This document shows positions 56,775 to 64,000 of a stretch of 64,000 bases of DNA, one piece after another; position 1 is the first letter of the stretch, and every line of letters starts with the position of its first letter. The stretch is from NCBI GenBank assembly GCA_039583875.1, contig CM077161.1, forward strand, positions 63,741,885 to 63,805,884. Reading direction: 5' to 3'. Both the position numbers and the translations under genes were made by a program. The DNA is from Platanthera guangdongensis (taxonomy: Eukaryota; Streptophyta; Magnoliopsida; Asparagales; Orchidaceae). The notes beneath the pieces are model-generated. The model was not told where the DNA came from. It made no database searches and saw only the letters and a list, made by a program, of their open reading frames with translations.

Positions 56775-57994
56775 TCAAAAATAAACTGATGGATCGGCGG
56801 CATCTGAAGGATCGTCGGTGAGGGGAGGCGGTAGGGAGCTACTGGTCATGGATGAGAGATCTGCAAGAGATTCCTCTATACTCTGTAAGCACGGTGAGAT
56901 CACGATCTCATAATGGAGATAAATCACATGAATACTGAGAGCGAAATCGAGGAGGAGAGCAAAAGACTCTCCATGATGATAAGTAGAGTGGAATGGAGGA
57001 ATCAGAGGCTCGTCAAGGTCATGGCCGTGATCGTCAGAATCAGAAGTAAGTCGAGGTCCACGCCTCACAATAGAATAAACAGGTCCACCCTGACCCTAAT
57101 GTGCAGTGACCAGGTGGAGTGATCGAAGACTAGCCATAGTGATAGGAACAGTCCTCGCTACTACTGTCATCAGGGGAAGGGAATCAAAGATATTCATGTT
57201 CTTAGCCAAGCGTGTGATATAGGGTGCTACACAGATAGACCCAATACTAGAATTTTTAGCCTGATGAAGAATGAAATGTGCAAACCTATATCCCAAGTGA
57301 ATGTGGTATCACAAAGTCATACTATAAAGGTAAAGAATATCTTGTCTGCTCACAACACTAGAGCTTTCCCCCGGCCACTCAAAGTATGACTCAGTAGATG
57401 ATGGATGTAATGAAGAGCGGGAGAATGCAACTTAGAGGCCTTATACCTCTCGGCCTTATATGGGGATAGATCGAAAGAAAGCCGAGACCAGATATTGGCG
57501 GCATGGTCATGAGAGGGGAGATCAAGGTGAAGGTCGGAATAAGTAGTACTTTAGAAGAAAGAGTCCTCATACACCCCTAAATACTGTATGAACTGAATAA
57601 GATAAGGAGTATAGGTGGTGCCAGCGATTCGAAATGAAATAATTCCTTCCTGCGAGTTGGTCGTCTCGGTGAAGGTCGGCCTGAGATTGAGGTAGATAGT
57701 TGACATAAACTCTAGCGAAAGTTTCTTAAACCCAAACTCATCGATATTAAAAAATTGTGTCCACCCCTCTACAGAAACTAACACTCATACTTCATCAGCA
57801 AAATGGATATCCTCTAAAACCTTCCAATCGATAATACGAATATCTTGAAATTTCTTGGATTGGAGGCGATTAAAGCAATTGACTTATGCCGGATCCGTAA
57901 ACTCCAGGTGCATTGCATCGTCGCGCCCTTCAGTAGATAATGCGGTGAGATTCGAATGATGACGGAATCCCCCTTGCGATCGTCCCGTCGACAT
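56775..57994 (-). pseudogene. Element F ORF after pol (ATHILA ORF-1 family type), broken
   Basis: ATG on the minus strand at 57992-57994 begins a frame soon broken by stops near 57880 and 57785. The most readable piece is 57784-57551: FFNIDEFGFKKLSLEFMSTI, then ISFRIAGTTYTPYLIQFIQY, which resembles the conserved part of the protein encoded downstream of pol in Athila elements (Pfam ATHILA ORF-1). More fragments continue to 56775, with an acidic Asp/His-rich start and a Ser/Pro-rich end. Its place is that of an envelope gene, but no membrane role can be shown. Confidence 0.65.
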
Positions 57995-58115
57995 GATCTG
58001 TAGAGGACGAATGAGAAAGAGAGAAATGAGAAGAAAAATAAATTTTAGAATAATGAGAGGGAGAGGAATGCAAAGAGAATGAAGAAGAATGAGAAAAATA
58101 GGAATTGAATAACAA

Positions 58116-58903
58116 GAAAATGATAGAAATTTTACCTAGGAGTGTAGATCGAGATTAGAGGAGACAAATCCACGAAATTTGGAGGCAAAAATTTCCCAAC
58201 TGAATTCGTGGCGTGAAGGAGTGTTGCAAGCTAGGGTTTTAACCAGTGATTGGAGAGGAGGAAGATGAGTACCGGTCAGCACACACGGCCTTAAATAATA
58301 TGTCGAACATGGGTTGCGACACGGGCGTGTGTATTCCTGTGTTCACTAATAAAAACTGCTCAGTACACGGGTCTCGAGATGACGTGTGGTCAAGCTGACG
58401 GGAAAGCAGCGCTCCAGGCGAACACGGTCAACAAACGGGTGTATATGGACCCATGTGATCAAACTCATGGGGAAACAATGAGGCGAACACGGCCCACAAC
58501 ACGGGCATGTGTGTACTCGTGTCCTTCTCAGGAACTGCATCGTCGAACTCAGTACCCTACACACGGGTGTGAACACGGCTAGGTATCTACCCGTGTTGTT
58601 CTCAGGCCGCAACATTGTCGAACTCAAACACACTGCTGCACACACAGTTGTGTATCCACCCGTGTGGTGCTCGTGAAACATAACTTCATTCCTCTCTGGT
58701 GTAATTATTTCTAATCTGGTTTTAAATTGAACACAGTTGGGTAAAAAAATAAATTTTTCATGAACACGGCTTGGCACACGGGCAAGTTCAAGCCCGTGCG
58801 CTGCTCTAAAATGGAATTACATCCTAAGTGATTTTATAATGTTTTTATGCTAAAATTTAACTAAAATTTTACTAAAGAATAAAAACTTAGAAAATTTATT
58901 AAA
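58116..58903 (-). other. Element F spacer between integrase and the downstream ORF
   Basis: Contains a string of CACGGG-type words (about 58285-58800, for example ACACGGGCGTGTG at 58319) and two TCGAACTC words, CATCGTCGAACTCAGTACC at 58539 and TTGTCGAACTCAAACAC at 58615. No gene is evident. Confidence 0.6.
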
Positions 58904-60015
58904 TTACACGTAATCAATGTCTAGTCGGAGGCATGATTCTTGGCGAGTGAAATCTTGAGGAAACTTTCCATAATAAAGTATTATTTGGTGCCCGTTGACT
59001 TTAAAATCTCCCTTCTCAGGGTGGGTTAGTTCAATGGTGCCATAGGGAAAAACCTCTTTGACTTGGAAAGGTCCGGACCACTTAGACCTTAACTTCTCTG
59101 GGAATAATCGAAGACGAGAATTGTAAAGGAGGACTTGGTCACCTTTTTTTAATGTCTTTGGTATTCGAAGGTGACAATCATGGGACAATTTAGTCTTCTC
59201 CTTATATATCCGAGAAATTTCATAAGTCATGGTTCTCCACTCATCTAATTTGTTAAGTTGAAGTTTTCGTTTCTCCAATATGGAATTGGTGTCAAAATTC
59301 AAAGAGCCTATTGCCCAATACGATTTATGCTCTAATTCTATAGGCAGGTGACATGTTTTACCACAGAATAGTCTAAAGGGAGTGGTCCCTATGGGTGTTT
59401 TATAGGCGGTCCTATAGGCCCACAAACAATCGTTTAGTTTCTTAGACCATTGTTTCTATTCCCTTCTATAGATTTTTCTATGATTCTCTTAAGCTCTCTA
59501 TTTGAAACTTCAACCTGACCACTAGTTTGCGGATGATAAGGAGTGGCTACCCTGTGTGTGACCCCATATTTTTGTAAGACTTTATCTAGCTGTAGATTAC
59601 AAAATTGTGTACCCCTACCACTAATAAGCGCATGTGGTGTGCCAACTCGCGCGAATAATAATTTCAGAAATTGAATTACTACTCTACTATCATTAGTAGG
59701 ACAAGCTTGTGCCTCTACCAACTTCGATTCATAATCTACAGATACCAAAATATATTTATTCCCATAAAAAAGTGGAAACAGTCCCAAAAAGTCAATCCCC
59801 CACACATCAAATACTTCACATTCAAGGATAAAGTTTTGTGGCATTCTATGTAATTTAGAGATGTTACCTGATTTTTGACAAGAATCACATGAAAGTACAT
59901 ACCTTTGGGCATCCCTGAATAGAAGGGGCCAATAAAAACCAGAATCAAGAACCTTTTTAGCTGAGCGGTTTGCTCCAAAGTGACCACCTATACGGCCTGA
60001 ATGACACTGCTCCAA
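58904..60015 (-). pseudogene. Element F integrase
   Basis: Reading right to left, the zinc region ([10 protein letters not shown] ... CDSCQKSG) runs from about 60003. The catalytic core has GIDFLGLFP, then ISGRGTQF where the second catalytic Asp should be (Asp to Gly), then a Glu in [11 protein letters not shown] frame change near 59430 separates the core from the C-terminal half (59425-58904: [23 protein letters not shown]). Loss of the second Asp would abolish activity. Confidence 0.9.
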
Positions 60016-62430
60016 GATTTTTCAGCCCTCCTCCGCAGATACACATATACGTATAATGGAATCTGCACATACCCGAAAAAGATAGGGGTCCTCCCAAAGT
60101 AATATTTCAAGTAAGAGGAAAATTTCTTTTTCTACTGATATAAAATGTCTTTTGGAAGGACCCTAGACACAATATAGTTTGTATAGTCGGCAAACCAAAG
60201 ATAATCAGTATTTATATTTGTAGATAATGCAATTAGCGATTTCTCCAGAAATGTATCACTAATCTCAGACTCCTCTAACATTGCTTGCAGTGGATTTTCT
60301 AAACATAAGAGATGATCTGTCGCTAAGTTTTTGCTCCTTGTTTATACCGAATTTCAAAATCAAATTATTGCAATAAAAGAACCCAACGGATTAAATGAAG
60401 TTTTGCTTCCGCTTTGGAAAGTAAATATCTTAGGGTATAGTGATCTCTGTATACTATCACCTTAGACAATGTTAAATAGGATCCAAATTTATCGAAGGAA
60501 AATACCAATGATAGGAGTTCTTTTTCCGTAGTTGTATAGTTCTCCTGTGCGTTATTAAGTATTTTGCTAACATAATATATAGGGGGAAAGTGTTTATTTT
60601 GGCGTTATCCTAAAACATCCCTTATCGCAAAACTGCTAGCATCACACATGATCTGGAAAGGTTGAGCATAATCAGGTTCGATCATAATAAGCGAATTAAT
60701 TAATCTTTTATTCAAGAACTCAAAGGCTTGCAGACACTCTTGATCAAAAATAAAAGGTGTGTCTTTCTCTAAAAGCCTAGTAAGTGGTTTAGTTATTTTA
60801 GAGAAGTCTCTAATCAACCGGCGATAGAAACCAGCATGACCTAAAAAACTTCTCACTGCCTTAATGGAGGTTGGTGGTGGCAACTTTTCTATGGTTTCAT
60901 TCTTCACCCAATCCACTTGAATTCCTTGGCTTGAGATCTTATGACCAAGTACTAACCCTTCTTGCACCATAAAATGGCACTTCTCCCAACTAAGTGTTAG
61001 ATTTTCTTCCTCACACCTCCTCAGAACTTTTTCTAAATTCTTCAAACATATATCAAAAGAATCACCAAACAAAGAAAAATCATTCATAAAGACTTCCATA
61101 ATATCTTCAACATACTCATTAAATATAGCTAACATGCACCTTTGGAAAGTGGCGGGTGCATTACATAAACCAAATGGCATACATCTATAGGAAAAGGTGT
61201 CAAATGGGCAAGTGAATGTTGTCTTCTCCCGATCTTCTGGTGCTATAGGGATTTGGAAATATCCATAAAGTCCATCTACAAAACAATAATAAGAATGACC
61301 TAATAATCATTCTAATATTTGAACAATGAATGGTAGAGGGGAGTGGTCTTTCATAGTAACATCATTAAACTTCCGATAATCAATACATGCATGCCAAACT
61401 ATTTCTGTTCGCATTGGAATCAATTCATTCTTATCATTTGCTACTACTGTTAAACAACCCTTCTTAGGAATGACTTGTACAATACTAACCCATGAACAAT
61501 CCAAAATAGAGTATATCATTCCTGCATCTAACAACTTAACAATGTCAGCTTTCACTACCTCTTTCATATTTGGATTTAGCCTACGTTGCGGATGAATAAA
61601 AGGCTTATAGTTTTCTTCCAAAAGGATCTCGTGGGTGCAAAAACCAGGGTTGATACCTTTTATATCAGTTATTTTCCATGCTATAGCACCTTTATACTTC
61701 CTTTGCACAGTTATTAACTTTTGTTTTTCAGTTTCAGTAAGATCAGAAGAAATAATAACAGGGTAAGTAGAATCAGATCCTAAGAATGCATACTCAAGAT
61801 GATCCAGTAATTTTTTAAGTTCTACTATAGGTGGATCCTTAGTATTATTCTTAAGAACTTCAAGATCTCCTTGTGTAATGAAACTATACTCAATCTTCAT
61901 ATTCATCGAAGCGGAGTAATCTAGATAATATAAATGTTCAACAATATCTTGATTTTTGTCTTCTTCTAGATAACTGCTGGTGATGCAAATCTCTAAAGGA
62001 TCCCTATAATATAATTCAGAATTCATAGAAATCATAATATTGTCAACACAATGAAAAATGTAGCAACGATCATCATTATCCAAAGATTGCTTTATTGTAT
62101 TGCCGATTTGAAAAGTAACTTCATCCTCCCCTACCAGCAAAACTAATTTACCATCAAAAACGTCAATAAGAGCTCTAGATTGTCAAAGAACGGACGACCT
62201 AGTATGAGTGGCACATCTACATTTTCGTCCATATCTAAAATAACAAAATTGGCTGGAAATATAAACTTATCTACCTTAACCAATACATCCTCTACTACTC
62301 CTCTAGGAAACATAATTGAATGATCTGTTAATTGAATACTCATTCTAGTAAGGCTAAGTTCTCCTGACCTAGTTTTAAATATAGTTTATAAGGCATTACG
62401 TTTATACTAGCTCCTAAATCCGCTAAAACT
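60016..62430 (-). pseudogene. Element F protease, RT and RNase H
   Basis: The protease site DLGAS is encoded at 62406-62420, and LGRPFF follows. After a frame change near 62141, RT reads leftward: AIAWKITDIKGINPGFCTHE at about 61700, MPFGLCNAPATFQRC at 61180, and VFMNDFSLFG near 61095, where the catalytic box has Asn for the first Asp. Stops are TGA 61307-61309 and TAA 60605-60607, both in one frame. RNase H remnants ([24 protein letters not shown]) run from about 60600 to 60350. The last 330 bases are too degraded to read. Confidence 0.9.
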
Positions 62431-62492
62431 TTATTCACTTGTAAATCACCGATTAAACATGGAATTGAAAATGAACCAGGATCCCTAAGTTT

Positions 62493-64000
62493 TTATATTA
62501 ATTTGTTCTGTAAAATAGTGGAACATTCTTCACTAAGTGTTACCAAAGATAATTCTTCTATTTTCTTTTTATTTGAAATTAAGTCCTTTAGAAATTTAGC
62601 ATACTTCGACATTTGAATGACTTCAGAAAAAGGTAAATTAACATATAATTGTTTAAACATATATAAGAATTTACCATATTGTGCATACATGCGCTCATTC
62701 TTCAGCTTTGCTGGATATGATATTGCTGGTTGATACTCCTTTGATTTGGAATTCATCTCATTCTGTCCTTCGCTAGTAGACTCCTCTTGGGGTGCTTCCT
62801 TTGTAAGTCTTTGGTCTTGTAATTCCTTTCCAGTCCTCAATTGGATTGCTTTTGCATGCTCCTTCAGGTTTGTTTCAGTATTACCAGGAAGTGTTCCTTG
62901 TTGTCTTTCAGATACCATCCTTGCAAGCTGACCTATCTGATTCTCCAAATTACGAATAGAGCCCTATTGATTCCGGAAAGCTACATCAGTTGTTTGCATG
63001 AACTTGGTGAGTACATCTTATAATGATGGCTTCCTTTGCTCCGGTTATTGTGGTTGTCCAAACACAGGTTGCTTGCCTTGATTTCCTTGTCCTCCCTTGT
63101 AGAAATTGGGGTGGTTCCTCCATCCTAGATTATATGTAGAACTATATGGGTGTTTACTTGGTTGAAGGAGGTCTGGTATTATTGCACATATAGTCAACAT
63201 GTTCATGCACCAGAGGTTCACAACCAGACATTCCACCAAACGAAGGGTCCCATTGTTGTGGCACCATGGAGGGTGATGCTAAAGATAGGTTATCCATCTT
63301 CTGATGAAGCTTCTCTACTTGAATAGCTAAGGAAGTGATGACATCCACTTCATAGATTCTTGCAGGCTTATTAGGCTTTTGTCTCAAGGTAGTATATTAA
63401 TAGTTATTCATTGCCTTGTCTTATATCCACTGTTGACCGCTTCTAGTGTCCTATTGTTCAAAGTGCCTCCACAAGCTGCATCGATCATCTGTTTAGTGAC
63501 AGGATTAAGACCATTATAGAAGGTTTGAATCTAAATCCAGGAAGGTAATGCATGTTGGGGACACTTCCTTAATAGTTCCATGAATCGTTCCCATGTGTCA
63601 TATAATGATTCAGATTCTAATTGAGCATATGTAGAAATGTCATTCCTTAGCTTTGCAGTCTTCGTCGGTGGAAGATACTTCATCAAGAACTTCTCAACCA
63701 TCATATCCCATGTAATAATAAACCCTCTAGGTAATGAGCTTAATCACTGCTTTGCATAGTGCCTTAGTGAGAACGGAAACAACCTCAATCGAATGGCATC
63801 ATTGGTAATGCCATTGATCTTGACTGTATCACATATCTCAAAGAATCCGGCTATGTGTGTGTTGGGATCTTCATCTTATAGGGCATCATATTGGACATAC
63901 TGTTGAACCATCTGAATAATACTAGGCTTCAATTTGAAATTGTTGGCAATAATTGGTGGTCTAACAACGCTTGACCCAGTACCCTGGAGATTAGGTCTAG
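62493..64000 (-). pseudogene. gag: Element F gag (Athila type), runs off the right edge
   Basis: Broken minus-strand frames. Near 63700-63850 are NTHIAGFFEICDTVKINGIT and LRLFPFSLRHYAK, the Athila Gag core. TFYNGLNPVTKQMIDAACGG follows near 63510, then KPARIYEVDVITSLA (63387-63154), an Asn-rich HPNFYKGGQGNQG at 63115, and ENQIGQLARMVSERQQGT at 62948. It is homologous to element E's gag but less decayed. Its start and F's 5' LTR lie beyond 64000. Confidence 0.9.

Overview
The window looks like repeat-rich nuclear DNA of a flowering plant. Every recognisable gene belongs to an LTR retrotransposon, and the clades present (Tekay/Del chromovirus, Tat with a second RNase H and antisense genes, Athila, and SIRE/Maximus-type copia) are known from angiosperms. 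I found no host gene, tRNA, rRNA, prokaryotic gene or CRISPR array. The species cannot be named from the sequence alone.

Layout: the window is a nest of elements at least four insertions deep. Four perfect 5-bp target-site duplications prove the order. The oldest layer is a plus-strand Athila element (E; LTR end 1-1357, gag to RT remnants 49823-52615). A SIRE-type copia element (A, 1510-49817, TSD TATTC) sits in the start of E's gag. Inside A are two insertions. A Tekay-type gypsy element (D, 3498-12958, TSD ATTGT) lies in A's 5' LTR. A second SIRE-type copia element (B, 13975-39607, TSD GTCTC) lies in A's gag. Inside B's RNase H lies a minus-strand Tat-type gypsy element (C, 20671-33983, TSD TTAGA). 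To the right of E is a scrambled inverted pair of Athila-type LTRs (52623-55752), and then a minus-strand Athila element (F) running off the right edge with its gag.

State of the elements: D is the youngest and best preserved. Its two 2285-bp LTRs differ at about a dozen sites by eye, and its pol is open from protease to integrase. C has 751-bp LTRs with slightly more differences and several stops in pol. B, A, E and F are increasingly decayed. None looks fully autonomous.

How the genes work together: each element carries gag, for the particle, and pol (protease, reverse transcriptase, RNase H, integrase), for copying and insertion. A and B add a large third ORF where SIRE elements place an envelope-like gene. 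C adds two antisense genes on the plus strand, each with its own TATA box and short introns.

The most interesting themes are four. (1) Splicing: a 76-bp intron that would fuse gag and pol in D, splice-acceptor-like sites before pol and before the third ORF in both A and B, and three short introns sharing a TCCGCCGCGA core in C's antisense genes. (2) Short CpG-rich palindromic words (TCGTCGA/TCGACGA, TGTCGACAC, CACGGGCGTGT, GCGGACT) that are amplified inside elements and in part shared between unrelated superfamilies. (3) A repeated hairpin unit in C. (4) The inverted LTR structure at 52623-55752.
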